A DNA stretch of 64,000 nucleotides from Mycobacterium interjectum (GTDB taxonomy: Bacteria; Actinomycetota; Actinomycetes; Mycobacteriales; Mycobacteriaceae), in assembly GCA_002102225.1 (NCBI GenBank), contig LQPB01000014.1, forward strand, positions 1 through 64,000, read 5' to 3'. The notes under the pieces were generated by a model. That model was given only the letters and a program-made list of their open reading frames with translations. It had not been told where the DNA came from and searched no databases. The position numbers and the translations under genes are program-made. Position 1 is the first letter of the stretch; every line of letters starts with the position of its first letter. Below, one piece after another: positions 9,260 to 17,663 of this stretch.

Positions 9260-9967
9260 ATGACTCAATCCCACGTCGCCATCGTTACCGGCGCCTCCCG
9301 CGGGTTCGGCAAGGCGTTGACCGCCGCGCTGCTCGACCGGGGGTGGACCGTCGTCGCCGACGCCCGCCGTGCCCCGGACATCAAATCCACTGTCGCCGAA
9401 CTTAATTCGGATGCGTTCATCCCGCTTCCCGGTGATGTCACCGACGCGTCGCATCGCGACGCACTGGTCGCCGCCGCGACCGCCGCCGGACCGCTTCGGC
9501 TGCTGGTGAACAACGCCAGCAGGCTGGGACCCAGCCCGCAACCGGCGCTCGCCGACTACCCGCCCGACGAGTTGCGGGCCGTGTATGAGGCCAACGTGTT
9601 CGCCCCGCTGGCGTTGATCCGCGCGGCGCTGCCCGCGCTGGTCGCCACCGCGGGGACGATCATCAACGTCACGTCCGACGCGGCCGTCGACCCATACCCG
9701 GGCTGGGGTGGGTACGGATCGTCGAAGGCCGCGCTGGATCAGCTGTCGGCCATCCTGGCCGCGGAGGTCCCCGCGGTGGCGGTGTACGCGTTCGATCCCG
9801 GCGACATGCGCACCGAAATGCACCAGGCCGCATTCCCGGGGGAGGACATCTCCGACCGCCCCGAGCCGGAAGCGAAGGTCCCGGCGCTGCTGCGCCTGCT
9901 GGATTCCCGGCCGCCCGTGGGCCGTTACCGCGCCGCCGATTCGCTGTTGTCCGGGGCGCGCTCGTGA
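9260..9967 (+). CDS. SDR-family NAD(P)-dependent oxidoreductase, probable SoxR target
   Basis: 235-aa classical short-chain dehydrogenase/reductase. The cofactor motif TGASRGFG is near residues 11-18, the structural NNAS motif is near 84-87, and the catalytic Tyr and Lys occur in YGSSKAAL near 152-159. The residue N-terminal to the cofactor is not enough to choose between NAD and NADP. Substrate unknown. It is divergent from soxR and shares a 66-bp intergenic region with a SoxR-like operator, so it may detoxify a carbonyl or quinone produced during redox stress. Its stop overlaps the GTG start of the QueA-like gene, so both are likely induced together. It is probably leaderless. Confidence 0.88.
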   Translation: MTQSHVAIVTGASRGFGKALTAALLDRGWTVVADARRAPDIKSTVAELNSDAFIPLPGDVTDASHRDALVAAATAAGPLRLLVNNASRLGPSPQPALADYPPDELRAVYEANVFAPLALIRAALPALVATAGTIINVTSDAAVDPYPGWGGYGSSKAALDQLSAILAAEVPAVAVYAFDPGDMRTEMHQAAFPGEDISDRPEPEAKVPALLRLLDSRPPVGRYRAADSLLSGARS

Positions 9968-11019
9968 CCGCCGCGGTGCGCCCGCGGACGCACTTCCGCC
10001 GCCCGCCGGGCTCGGACGCCGTCGAGCCGCCCGAGGCGCGCGGCGTGGCCCGCGACGCGGTGAAGCTGCTGGTCGCCCGCCCGGGCCGGGTCGCCCACGC
10101 GCGCTTTGCCGACCTCGGAGATCACCTGCGGCCGGGCGACCTGCTGGTGGTGAACAACTCGGCCACCCTGCCCGCCGCGGTCGAGGGCCGCCGCGCCGGG
10201 CGGCCGATCGCGGTGCACTTCTCCACCGCACGCGGCGAGAAGGCCTGGGTGGTGGAGTTGCGGCCCGCGGGCGACGCGGCCGGGCACCTCGGTGACGTCC
10301 GGCCCGGTGAACGCATCGACCTGCCCGGCGGCGCCGCGCTCATCATCGGCTCGTCCTACCCCGAGCCCGAGGTTGACGGCGCGCGGTTGTGGGCGGCGCG
10401 GGTGATGCTGGAAGGGGATGTGCTCAGCTACCTTGCCCGGCACGGCCGGCCGATCCGCTACGCGTACGTGCCGCGGCCATGGCCGCTGCGCTACTACCAG
10501 ACCGTGTTCGCCCGGCGCCCGGGCAGCGCCGAAATGCCCAGCGCGGCGCGCCCATTCAGCGCGGAGCTGGTCACCACCCTGGTCTCGGCCGGCATCGGGA
10601 TCGCCCCGGTTACGCTGCACGCCGGGGTGTCGTCGGCCGAAGCCGGCGAGCCGCCGACCCCCGAGCTGTTCGAGGTGCCGGCGGCCACCGCGCGGGCGGT
10701 CAACTCGGCGCGCGCGGGCGGCGGCAGGGTGATCGCCGTCGGCACCACGGTGACCCGCGCACTGGAGTCGGCCGCCGGCGCCGCCGGGGTGGTGCGGCCG
10801 GCGCTCGGCCACACCGATCTGGTGCTCGGCCCGGACCGTCCGTGCCGGGTGGTCGACGGGCTGATCACCGGGTGGCACGACGCCGGCGCCTCGCACCTGT
10901 TGCTGCTGGAGGCCGTCGCGGGCCCGGACCTGGTCGCGCTGGCCTACCGGGAGGCCGTCAGCCACGGGTACCTGTGGCACGAATTCGGCGACAGCGCGCT
11001 GCTGCTACCGGAGCGCTGA
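9964..11019 (+). CDS. QueA-like S-adenosylmethionine:tRNA ribosyltransferase-isomerase family protein
   Basis: 351-aa member of the QueA family, which in other bacteria transfers the ribosyl group of SAM to preQ1 in tRNA. Family motifs include LRPGDLLVVNNSATLPA (about 58-74), HAGVSS, VGTTVTRALE, GHTDL and VVDGLITGWHD. The usual N-terminal QueA signature (DYxLPxELIA type) is not visible; the protein begins with Arg/Pro-rich sequence. Mycobacteria as I know them lack the rest of the queuosine pathway, so the substrate may differ. The GTG start at 9964 overlaps the stop of the SDR gene (GTGA), which places it in the SoxR-linked unit. Confidence 0.8.
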   Translation: MTAAVRPRTHFRRPPGSDAVEPPEARGVARDAVKLLVARPGRVAHARFADLGDHLRPGDLLVVNNSATLPAAVEGRRAGRPIAVHFSTARGEKAWVVELRPAGDAAGHLGDVRPGERIDLPGGAALIIGSSYPEPEVDGARLWAARVMLEGDVLSYLARHGRPIRYAYVPRPWPLRYYQTVFARRPGSAEMPSAARPFSAELVTTLVSAGIGIAPVTLHAGVSSAEAGEPPTPELFEVPAATARAVNSARAGGGRVIAVGTTVTRALESAAGAAGVVRPALGHTDLVLGPDRPCRVVDGLITGWHDAGASHLLLLEAVAGPDLVALAYREAVSHGYLWHEFGDSALLLPER

Positions 11020-11076
11020 GGGACGGTGTGACGCCGCCCCGGCCGGACACTTAACACCCGTCAACTTTCGCGGCGG

Positions 11077-11082
11077 TACAGT
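11077..11082 (+). promoter_or_regulatory. -10 element TACAGT for leaderless fadD4
   Basis: TACAGT ends exactly 6 nt before the fadD4 ATG, and no purine-rich ribosome site lies between. The context GGCGGTACAGTCC is nearly the same as upstream of lipC. This predicts transcription starting on the A of the start codon. Confidence 0.65.
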
Positions 11083-11088
11083 CCTCCC

Positions 11089-12606
11089 ATGCAGATTCGC
11101 CCCCATGTCGGCGCCGGCAAACCGGCCGTCATCCTGTACCCGTCCGGCACCGTCGTCACCTTCGACGACCTGGAAGCCCGCGCCAATCGCCTCGCGCATC
11201 GGTTCCGCCAGGCCGGACTGCGGGAGGGGGACACCGTCGCGATCCTGATGGAGAACAACGAGCACATCCACGCCGTGATGTGGGCGGCTCGCCGCAGCGG
11301 CTTGTACTACGTGCCGATCAACACCCACCTGACCGCGGCCGAGGCCGCCTACATCATCGACAACAGCAACGCCAAGGCCATCATCGGATCGGCCGCCCTG
11401 CGCGACACCCTCGCGCAGCTGCACGAGCACCTTCCGAACGGGCTGCCCGAGTTGCTGATGATCGCCGACGGCGATCTGCCCGGTTGGGAGCGCTACCCCG
11501 AATGCGTTGCCCGCCAACCGGATAACCCCATCGACGACGAACTCGAGGGGGACCTGCTGCAGTATTCGTCGGGCACCACCGGTCGGCCCAAGGGCATCAA
11601 ACGCGAACTGCCGCATGTTCCGCCGGCCGAGGCCCCCGGCATGATGTCGGCCCTGGTCGAGTTGTGGATGACCCCCGAGTCGGTCTACCTGAGCCCGGCC
11701 CCGCTCTACCACACCGCGCCGTCGGTGTGGTCGATGAGCGCGCAGGCCGGCGGCATCACGACGGTCGTGCTGGAGAAGTTCGACCCCGAGGGCACGCTGG
11801 ACGCCATCCAGCGGCACCGGGTCACCCACGGGCAGTTCGTGCCGGCCATGTTCACCCGCATGCTGAAACTGCCTGCCGCCGTTCGTGAGTCGTACGACCT
11901 GTCCAGCCTGCAGCGGGTGATGCACGCCGCCGCGCCGTGTCCGGTCGAGATCAAAAAGCAGATGATCGACTGGTGGGGGCCGATCATCGACGAGTATTAC
12001 GCCTCCTCCGAGGCGATCGGTTCGACCCTGATCAGCGCCGAAGACTGGCTGGCGCACCCGGGTTCGGTGGGCAAGCCGATGGCGTGCCAGATCCACATTC
12101 TCGCCGAGGACGGAACCGAGCTGCCGCCCGGCCAGCCCGGCGAGATCTATTTCGAGGGCGGGTATTCCTTCGAATACCTCAACGACCCGACGAAAACGGC
12201 GGCCTCGCGCGACCGGCACGGCTGGGTGACCGTCGGCGACGTCGGCTACGTCGACGAGGAGGGCTACCTGTACCTGACGGACCGGCGCCACCACATGATC
12301 ATCTCCGGCGGCGTGAACATCTACCCGCAGGAAACCGAGAACCTTCTGGTCACCCACCCGAAGGTGTTGGACGCGGCGGTGTTCGGCGTTCCCGACGACG
12401 AGATGGGCCAGCGCGTCGTGGCGGCCGTGCAGACCGTCGACCCGGCCGACGCCACCGACGGTTTCGCCGACGAGCTGACCGCGTGGCTGCGCGACCACCT
12501 GGCGCACTACAAATGCCCGCGGTCGATCGCCTTCGAGGCGCAGCTGCCGCGCACCGACACCGGAAAGCTCTACAAGAACGGGCTGATCGAGAAGTATTCG
12601 GTGTGA
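11089..12606 (+). CDS. fadD4: Fatty-acid-CoA ligase FadD4
   Basis: Acyl-adenylate-forming enzyme that activates a fatty or related carboxylic acid with ATP and CoA. The 505-aa sequence starts MQIRPHVGAG and shows the AMP-binding A3 loop YSSGTTGRPKG at residues 159-169, the YYASSEA motif near 303, the hinge region YLTDRRHHMI and a C-terminal PRTDTGKLYK with the catalytic Lys. It follows the Rv0214 gene closely over most of its length. Transcription is probably leaderless from TACAGT. A crotonase gene begins 3 bp after its stop, suggesting an operon that activates and then hydrates an acyl chain. Confidence 0.93.
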   Translation: MQIRPHVGAGKPAVILYPSGTVVTFDDLEARANRLAHRFRQAGLREGDTVAILMENNEHIHAVMWAARRSGLYYVPINTHLTAAEAAYIIDNSNAKAIIGSAALRDTLAQLHEHLPNGLPELLMIADGDLPGWERYPECVARQPDNPIDDELEGDLLQYSSGTTGRPKGIKRELPHVPPAEAPGMMSALVELWMTPESVYLSPAPLYHTAPSVWSMSAQAGGITTVVLEKFDPEGTLDAIQRHRVTHGQFVPAMFTRMLKLPAAVRESYDLSSLQRVMHAAAPCPVEIKKQMIDWWGPIIDEYYASSEAIGSTLISAEDWLAHPGSVGKPMACQIHILAEDGTELPPGQPGEIYFEGGYSFEYLNDPTKTAASRDRHGWVTVGDVGYVDEEGYLYLTDRRHHMIISGGVNIYPQETENLLVTHPKVLDAAVFGVPDDEMGQRVVAAVQTVDPADATDGFADELTAWLRDHLAHYKCPRSIAFEAQLPRTDTGKLYKNGLIEKYSV

Positions 12607-12609
12607 CCC

Positions 12610-13572
12610 ATGCGGGTCGTCGACGTCGGTAGCGAGGCCGACACGAGCGTCGCCTCTCCGCCCGGAGTGATCGTCGCCATCGGCGCCGCCGACGACATCG
12701 CGTCGGCCGGATATTGGCTGGACACAGCGACTTTCACGCTGACCGAGGACCCCTGTGCGGATCGTCGGGTCGTCACCGTCGGCTCGGTGACCGATGCCTT
12801 GGCCGAGCTGACGCGGCGCTGCGAACGGTGGCCGCACGCCAGTGCCGTGTGCGACGACGTCCTGCGTTCGGTCGATCCCGGCGCGCCGGCCCTGGGCGGG
12901 GTGATCGCCGAGTCGTTGGCCTACTCGACACTGCAGGCCGGTCCGGAGTTCGCGCGCTGGCTCGCCGAGCGCGGCCCGGCCGCCGCGCCCGAGCTCGCCG
13001 ACCCGGTGCTGGCGCGGCGCGACGGCGACACGCTGCACATCACGTTCAACCGGCCGCAGCGGCACAACGCGTTCTCCACCGACGCGCGGGCCGCGCTGCT
13101 CGAGGCCCTGACCGTCGCGCAGCTGGACCCGTCGGTGACGGGAATCGTGTTGAGCGGCAACGGCCCATCGTTCTGCAGCGGGGGAGACCTCGCGGAATTC
13201 GGCACCTTCGCCGACCCGGCGAGCGCACACCTGGCCCGCACCCGGCACAGCCCCGCGCTGGCGCTCGATGCGCTGACCGCCCGGCTCGGCCGGGCCTGCC
13301 GCGCCGAGGTGCACGGCCAGGTGGTGGGCAGCGGATTGGAGATGGCGGCGTTTTGCGGATGGGTTGAGGCGCGCGAGGATTCGGTGTTCGGGCTACCCGA
13401 GCTGGGTCTCGGCCTGATCCCCGGCGCCGGCGGAACGGTGAGCGTCACCCGCCGGGTCGGGCGCTGGCGCACGGCGTATCTGGTGCTGTCCGGACGCGCT
13501 ATCGATGCCGATACCGCGCGGGCTTGGGGCCTGGTGGACGCGATTTGTGTTGGCGCCCAGGAGCTTACCTAG
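12610..13572 (+). CDS. Enoyl-CoA hydratase/isomerase (crotonase) with N-terminal extension
   Basis: 320 aa, about 60 longer than a typical crotonase. The first 135 residues are not recognised and resemble a poorly conserved acyl-CoA-binding or regulatory extension. The crotonase core follows, with FNRPQRHNAFS, the first oxyanion-hole segment SFCSGGDLAEFG and the second GSGLEMAAFC, then FGLPELGLGLIPGAGGT. The Pro-Glu-Leu segment has Glu at the place of a catalytic acid in hydratases. The usual helical C-terminal region is short, ending soon after the RAIDADTARAWGLVD segment. It follows fadD4 with 3 bp between and is probably co-transcribed. Confidence 0.85.
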   Translation: MRVVDVGSEADTSVASPPGVIVAIGAADDIASAGYWLDTATFTLTEDPCADRRVVTVGSVTDALAELTRRCERWPHASAVCDDVLRSVDPGAPALGGVIAESLAYSTLQAGPEFARWLAERGPAAAPELADPVLARRDGDTLHITFNRPQRHNAFSTDARAALLEALTVAQLDPSVTGIVLSGNGPSFCSGGDLAEFGTFADPASAHLARTRHSPALALDALTARLGRACRAEVHGQVVGSGLEMAAFCGWVEAREDSVFGLPELGLGLIPGAGGTVSVTRRVGRWRTAYLVLSGRAIDADTARAWGLVDAICVGAQELT

Positions 13573-13573
13573 C

Positions 13574-13981
13574 TCAGAAGCCGGAGTAGGTGGTGCTGGT
13601 CGTCGACGGGATGGACGAGACGATCGCGGCGAACATGGCGAACCACAGGACGACGCCGATGACATAGGCGGCCACCCCCACGACCGCGCCGATGATGGCC
13701 CACTTCTTGGCGTTGTCGGCCGAGGCCTGCGCCTCGGCATACCGCCCCTGGGCCCACTGCCCGGAGACCCTGGTGGAGTAGACAAGCGAGACGACTCCGA
13801 ACGGGAGACAACACAGGACCGTGACCAGGATCGCCCAGACGAGATAGTTGTCCGGCTCGCGTTGCCCCGGCCAACCCGGCTGTGGGGCCGGGTAACCCGG
13901 GGGCGGCTGACCCGGCCAAGGCGGCTGCGGTTGGCCCTGCCATTCCGGGGAACCTTCGTAGGGCCCAGGGGGATAACTCAT
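13574..13981 (-). CDS. CD225/dispanin-like small membrane protein
   Basis: 135 aa. A Pro/Gly/Gln-rich cytoplasmic N-terminus (about 50 residues) is followed by a hydrophobic segment LVWAILVTVLCCLPFGVVSL, a polar loop with the SGQWAQGRYAEAQASADNAKKW signature region, and a second hydrophobic segment. This two-helix pattern with the intervening Ala-rich loop is that of the CD225/dispanin family, whose bacterial members have no settled function. Start ATG 13981 has GAGAGG upstream. It is convergent with the crotonase gene and their stops are only 1 bp apart. Membrane association is a firm prediction; role unknown. Confidence 0.82.
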   Translation of the reverse strand: MSYPPGPYEGSPEWQGQPQPPWPGQPPPGYPAPQPGWPGQREPDNYLVWAILVTVLCCLPFGVVSLVYSTRVSGQWAQGRYAEAQASADNAKKWAIIGAVVGVAAYVIGVVLWFAMFAAIVSSIPSTTSTTYSGF

Positions 13982-14065
13982 GGCAGCTGCCTCTCTTTGG
14001 CCTTGCTGGTGTGAGAAGTCCCGCAAATATACAGCACGGGCAGACGCCGACCCGGAAGATTTGCC

Positions 14066-15211
14066 TCAGATCCCGCCCCGGGCGACCAGCTGCGCCGCGA
14101 TCACATTGCGCTGGATCTCGTTGGTGCCCTCCCCGACGATCATCAGTGGCGCGTCGCGGAAGTAGCGTTCGACGTCGTATTCGGTGGAATAGCCGTAGCC
14201 GCCATGGATGCGGACGGCGTTCAGCGCGATCTCCATCGCGGCCTCGGAGGCGAACAGCTTGGCCATTCCCGCCTCCATGTCGCAGCGCTCGCCGCTGTCG
14301 TAGCGCTCGGCGGCATAGCGGGTGAGCTGACGCGCGGCGGTCAGCTTGGTCGCCATGTCCGCCAGGTAATTACCTATCGCCTGGTGCTTCCAGATCGGGC
14401 GCCCGAAGCTCTCCCGTTGCTGCGCATAGGCCAGCGCGTCCTCGAGCGCCGCGGCCGCCACACCCAGCGCCCGGGCCGCCACCTGAATGCGGCCCGTCTC
14501 CAGCCCCTTCATCATTTGCGAAAAGCCCTCGCCCATAGCGCCGCCCAGCACCGCGGATTCGGGGGCGGTGAAATCGTCGAAGGACAGCTCGCAGGATTCC
14601 ACGCCCTTGTAGCCCAGCTTGGGCAGATCCCGCGACACCGTCAGGCCCGGCCCGTGTTCGACCAGCACGATCGAGATGCCCCGGTGTCGCGGCGTCGCCT
14701 GGGGATCGGTCTTGCACAGCAGCGCGATCAGGCCGGCCCGGCGCGCGTTGCTGATCCAGGTCTTGGCACCGTTGATCCGCAACCGACCGGACCCGTCCGG
14801 CAGCGCGGTCGTCGTCATGTTCTGCAGGTCCGAGCCACCGCCCGGCTCCGTCAGGGCCATGGTGGCCCGCAGCTCGCCCCCGGCCATCGGCGGGAGGTAC
14901 GCCCGCTTCTGCTCCTCGGTGCCGAACAGCGTCAGCAGCTTGGCCACCACGGTGTGCCCACCCATGGCGCCGGCCAGGCTCATCCAGCCGCGGGCCAGCT
15001 CCTCGGTGACGCGCACATAACACGGCATCGACACCGGCGACCCGCCGTACTCCTCGGGAATGGCCAGGCCGTAGATCCCGATCCGCTTCATCTGCTCGAT
15101 CCACGCCTCGGGGTAGGTGTTGGCGTGCTCGAGCTCGCGGACGGCGGGTTTGACGTCGCGGTCGATGAACGCCCGCACGGTAGCGACCAGCATGTCCTCT
15201 TCGTCGTTCAC
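14066..15211 (-). CDS. fadE3: Acyl-CoA dehydrogenase FadE3
   Basis: FAD-dependent enzyme for the first step of beta-oxidation. The 381-aa product has the FAD-binding segments MALTEPGGGSDL and TWISNA, the RIQVAARALG region, and the C-terminal IHGGYGYSTEYDVERYFRDA. The catalytic base of this subfamily is the Glu in the VGEGTNEIQRNVIA segment near residue 366. The start is GTG 15211 (VNDEEDML), chosen for its GGGAGG ribosome site 9 nt upstream. The same frame remains open upstream through three 54-bp repeats that are not expected to be translated. Promoter elements are not evident, and the repeats fill the 5' region. Confidence 0.92.
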   Translation of the reverse strand: MNDEEDMLVATVRAFIDRDVKPAVRELEHANTYPEAWIEQMKRIGIYGLAIPEEYGGSPVSMPCYVRVTEELARGWMSLAGAMGGHTVVAKLLTLFGTEEQKRAYLPPMAGGELRATMALTEPGGGSDLQNMTTTALPDGSGRLRINGAKTWISNARRAGLIALLCKTDPQATPRHRGISIVLVEHGPGLTVSRDLPKLGYKGVESCELSFDDFTAPESAVLGGAMGEGFSQMMKGLETGRIQVAARALGVAAAALEDALAYAQQRESFGRPIWKHQAIGNYLADMATKLTAARQLTRYAAERYDSGERCDMEAGMAKLFASEAAMEIALNAVRIHGGYGYSTEYDVERYFRDAPLMIVGEGTNEIQRNVIAAQLVARGGI

Positions 15212-15235
15212 GCGCTTGCACCTCCCGGCGTTGGG

Positions 15236-15396
15236 GTGGCGACCCGCTTCGCCCGGCTTCGCCGCGCTCGCGATCGCCACGCAGTTGAGGTGGCGACCCG
15301 CTTCGCCCGGCTTCGCCGCCCTCGCGATCGCCACGCAGTTGAGGTGGCGACCCGCTTCGCCCGGCTTCGCCGCGCTCGCGATCGCCACGCAGTTGA
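15236..15396. repeat. Three tandem copies of a 54-bp dispersed repeat
   Basis: Units at 15236-15289, 15290-15343 and 15344-15396 are identical except for one base in the middle of unit 2 and the last base of unit 3. Each unit has inverted ends GTGGCGA and TCGCCAC that can form a hairpin and contains CCCGGCTTCGCC and GCGATCGC. Related copies occur at 41586-41634 and 56067-56174. The unit is 18 codons long and open in several frames. It fills most of the gap between the divergent fadE3 and Rv0216-like genes. Confidence 0.93.
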
Positions 15397-15422
15397 CCCT
15401 CGATTCGACAGCCTGCCAGCAT
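15393..15422 (+). promoter_or_regulatory. Candidate promoter of the Rv0216-like gene
   Basis: TTGACC (15393-15398) and CAGCAT (15417-15422) are 18 bp apart and lie 8 nt before the GTG start. The -35 begins inside the last bases of the third 54-bp repeat, so repeat insertion may have shaped this promoter. Confidence 0.45.
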
Positions 15423-15430
15423 GTGGCGTT

Positions 15431-16435
15431 GTGACTAGTGACGGGTACGCGGGAATCCGCGAGGGCGGCCCCTACTTCGACGATCTGGCGGTGGGCCAGG
15501 TGTTCGACTGGGCGCCGGCGATGACGCTGTCGCCGGGTTTGGCCGCGGCCCACCAGGCGATCCTCGGGGACCGGCTGCGCCTGGCGCTGGACGCCGTGCT
15601 GTGCACCGCGGTGACCGGCGTGCCGGGTCCGCTGGCCCACCCGGGACTCGTCTGCGACGTGGCGATCGGGCAGTCGACGCTGGCCACCCAGCGCGTGAAA
15701 GCCAACCTGTTCTACCGCGGCCTGGTGTTCCACCGCTTCCCCGTCGTCGGCGACACCATCTACACCCGCACCGAAGTGGTTGGGCTGCGGGCGAATTCGC
15801 CCAAGCCCGACCGGGCGCCGACGGGGATGGCCGCGCTGCGGATGATCACCATCGACCAGGCCGACCGGCTGGTCCTGGACTTCTACCGCTGCGCCATGCT
15901 GCCGGCCGGCCCGGACTGGAATCCCGACGGGGCGCCGGGCGACGATCTGTCGGCCGTCGGCGCCGACGTGCCCGGCCCGCCGCACGATCCGACCGCGCAC
16001 TGGGACGCCGAGGTGTTCCGGACCAAGGTGCCCGGTCCGCATTTCGACGCCGGCCTGGCGGGCACGGTGCTGCGCAGCACCGGTGACGTGGTCAGCGGGG
16101 CGCCCGAGCTCGCCCGGCTCACCCTGAACATGGCTGCCACACACCATGATTCGCGCGTCGCCGGGCGCCGGCTGGTGTACGGCGGACACACCATCGGGCT
16201 GGCGCTGGCCCAGGCCGGCAGGCTGCTGCCCAATCTGGCGACGGTGCTGGGCTGGGAGTCCTGCGAACACATCGGCCCGGTCCACGAGGGCGACACCCTG
16301 TACAGCGAGCTGCATGTCGAGACCGCCCGGCCGACCGCCCACGGCGGCGTGCTGGGGCTGCGGTCGCTGGTCTACGCGGTGGGCGAGCCCGACCGCCCGG
16401 TGCTGGACTGGCGGTTCAGCGCGCTGCATTTCTGA
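15431..16435 (+). CDS. Double-hotdog MaoC-like protein (Rv0216 homologue)
   Basis: 334 aa, close to the 337-aa M. tuberculosis Rv0216, whose crystal structure shows two fused hotdog domains. The sequence reads PYFDDLAVGQVFDWAP near the start, LATQRVKANLFYRGL near 80, and YGGHTIGLALAQAGRLLPN near 250, all as in Rv0216. MaoC-type folds act as (R)-specific enoyl-CoA hydratases or thioesterases, but activity of this subfamily is not established. The start is GTG 15431, 8 nt after a CAGCAT -10, with no ribosome site, so the mRNA may be nearly leaderless. The gene is divergent from fadE3. Confidence 0.9.
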   Translation: MTSDGYAGIREGGPYFDDLAVGQVFDWAPAMTLSPGLAAAHQAILGDRLRLALDAVLCTAVTGVPGPLAHPGLVCDVAIGQSTLATQRVKANLFYRGLVFHRFPVVGDTIYTRTEVVGLRANSPKPDRAPTGMAALRMITIDQADRLVLDFYRCAMLPAGPDWNPDGAPGDDLSAVGADVPGPPHDPTAHWDAEVFRTKVPGPHFDAGLAGTVLRSTGDVVSGAPELARLTLNMAATHHDSRVAGRRLVYGGHTIGLALAQAGRLLPNLATVLGWESCEHIGPVHEGDTLYSELHVETARPTAHGGVLGLRSLVYAVGEPDRPVLDWRFSALHF

Positions 16436-16460
16436 GTCGCGCCGGGCAGTCGCGCGCACA

Positions 16461-17663
16461 ATGGTGGGCGTGAGTTCGGCTTCGTCACCGTGGGCGGCCA
16501 GCTGGGGCAGCAGCGGCCTGGCCTATCTGACGGGCCTGCCCGACGGGCCGCCCGACTTCTCCCGCGCGCACGTGCTGGCCCGCGCGGAGGAGGTGGCGAC
16601 GGCCGTCCGTCGTCGAATCGGCGTGCCCGTCAGCCCCGCCGGCCTGCTGGCCGGGCGGGCCGGGTTGCTCGGGCTGACCCGCCGCGGCCGGGTGTCGGCG
16701 GGCGGCGCCACCCGGTTGCTGCCGGCGCGGGACGGCTGGTGCGCGATCACGCTGTCGCGCCCCGACGACGTCGCCGCCGTCCCCGCGCTGATCGAGTCCG
16801 ACGCGGCGGCCGCCGATCCGTGGCCGCTGCTGGGGCGCTGGGCCGCAACGCGTCCGGTATCCGCGGTCACCGAACGGGCGTGCCTCCTCGACATTCCCGC
16901 GGCCGCGCTGGGTGAGGTGGCCGCCGCGTCACCGCAGGCGCGGCACCTGGGCTACCGAGCGCACCCGCGTGAGCCGGCCGGCCTGCTGGTGGCCGATCTG
17001 TCCTCGATGTGGGCCGGTCCGCTGTGCGGGCAGCTCCTGGCGCGCGCCGGGGCGACGGTCGTCAAGGTGGAGAGCCCGCGCCGCCCGGACGGCACCCGGG
17101 ACGGCAACCGCGCCTTCTACGACTGGATGAACGGCGAAAAACTTTCCTATTGCGTGGATTTCGACGGCGGTGCCGGTGAGCTGCGCGAGTTGTTGGCCGT
17201 CGCCGACATCGTGATCGAGGCCTCGCGGCCTGCGGCGCTGCAGCGGCGCGGACTCGGGCCGGATGCCATCGCGCCGCGCGCAGGCCGAATTTGGTTGCGC
17301 ATCAGCGGATATGACGACCTCAGGCCGGCGTTCGGTGACGACGCCGCGGTCGCCGGCGGCTTGGTGGGCGCCGCCGCCGACGGGCCGGTGTTCTGCGGGG
17401 ACGCGATCGCCGATCCGCTGACCGGGCTGGAGGCGACCGCGGCGGTGCTTGAATCGCTGGCCAGGGGCGGCGGCGAGTTGATCCACGTTTCCATGGCCGC
17501 GGTCGCCGCGACCTATGCGGCGTTACCCACCGAAGGGTCGGTCGGACCGTACCCGGCCCCGCCGCCGCAGGCCCCACCCGCGTCGGCACCTGCTCCCGGA
17601 CTCGGCGCCGACAACGACGCCGTGCGCCGGTTGGTCTGCGAAAGGCGTTGCCTGTCATGCTGA
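16461..17663 (+). CDS. Class III CoA-transferase (CaiB/BaiF family)
   Basis: About 400 aa. Family III CoA-transferases move CoA between acyl donors and acceptors through a conserved Asp. Visible family sequence: LLVADLSSMWAGPLCGQLLARAGATVVKVESP near 175-206 and DGNRAFYDWMNGEKLSYCVDF, then IVIEASRPAALQRRGLG and RISGYDD. The catalytic Asp is not certain from sight alone. The N-terminal 150 residues are less typical, as in mycobacterial proteins with a degenerate first half. The start is ATG 16461 or GTG 16470; a CACAAT lies 7 nt before the GTG. The C-terminus overlaps the start of the amidohydrolase gene, so the two form an operon. Confidence 0.82.
   Translation: MVGVSSASSPWAASWGSSGLAYLTGLPDGPPDFSRAHVLARAEEVATAVRRRIGVPVSPAGLLAGRAGLLGLTRRGRVSAGGATRLLPARDGWCAITLSRPDDVAAVPALIESDAAAADPWPLLGRWAATRPVSAVTERACLLDIPAAALGEVAAASPQARHLGYRAHPREPAGLLVADLSSMWAGPLCGQLLARAGATVVKVESPRRPDGTRDGNRAFYDWMNGEKLSYCVDFDGGAGELRELLAVADIVIEASRPAALQRRGLGPDAIAPRAGRIWLRISGYDDLRPAFGDDAAVAGGLVGAAADGPVFCGDAIADPLTGLEATAAVLESLARGGGELIHVSMAAVAATYAALPTEGSVGPYPAPPPQAPPASAPAPGLGADNDAVRRLVCERRCLSC

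Noticed and set aside
15236..15396. CRISPR-like array
   Set aside because: The units are directly adjacent with no spacers, only three copies exist, and no cas genes are near. It is a tandem dispersed repeat.
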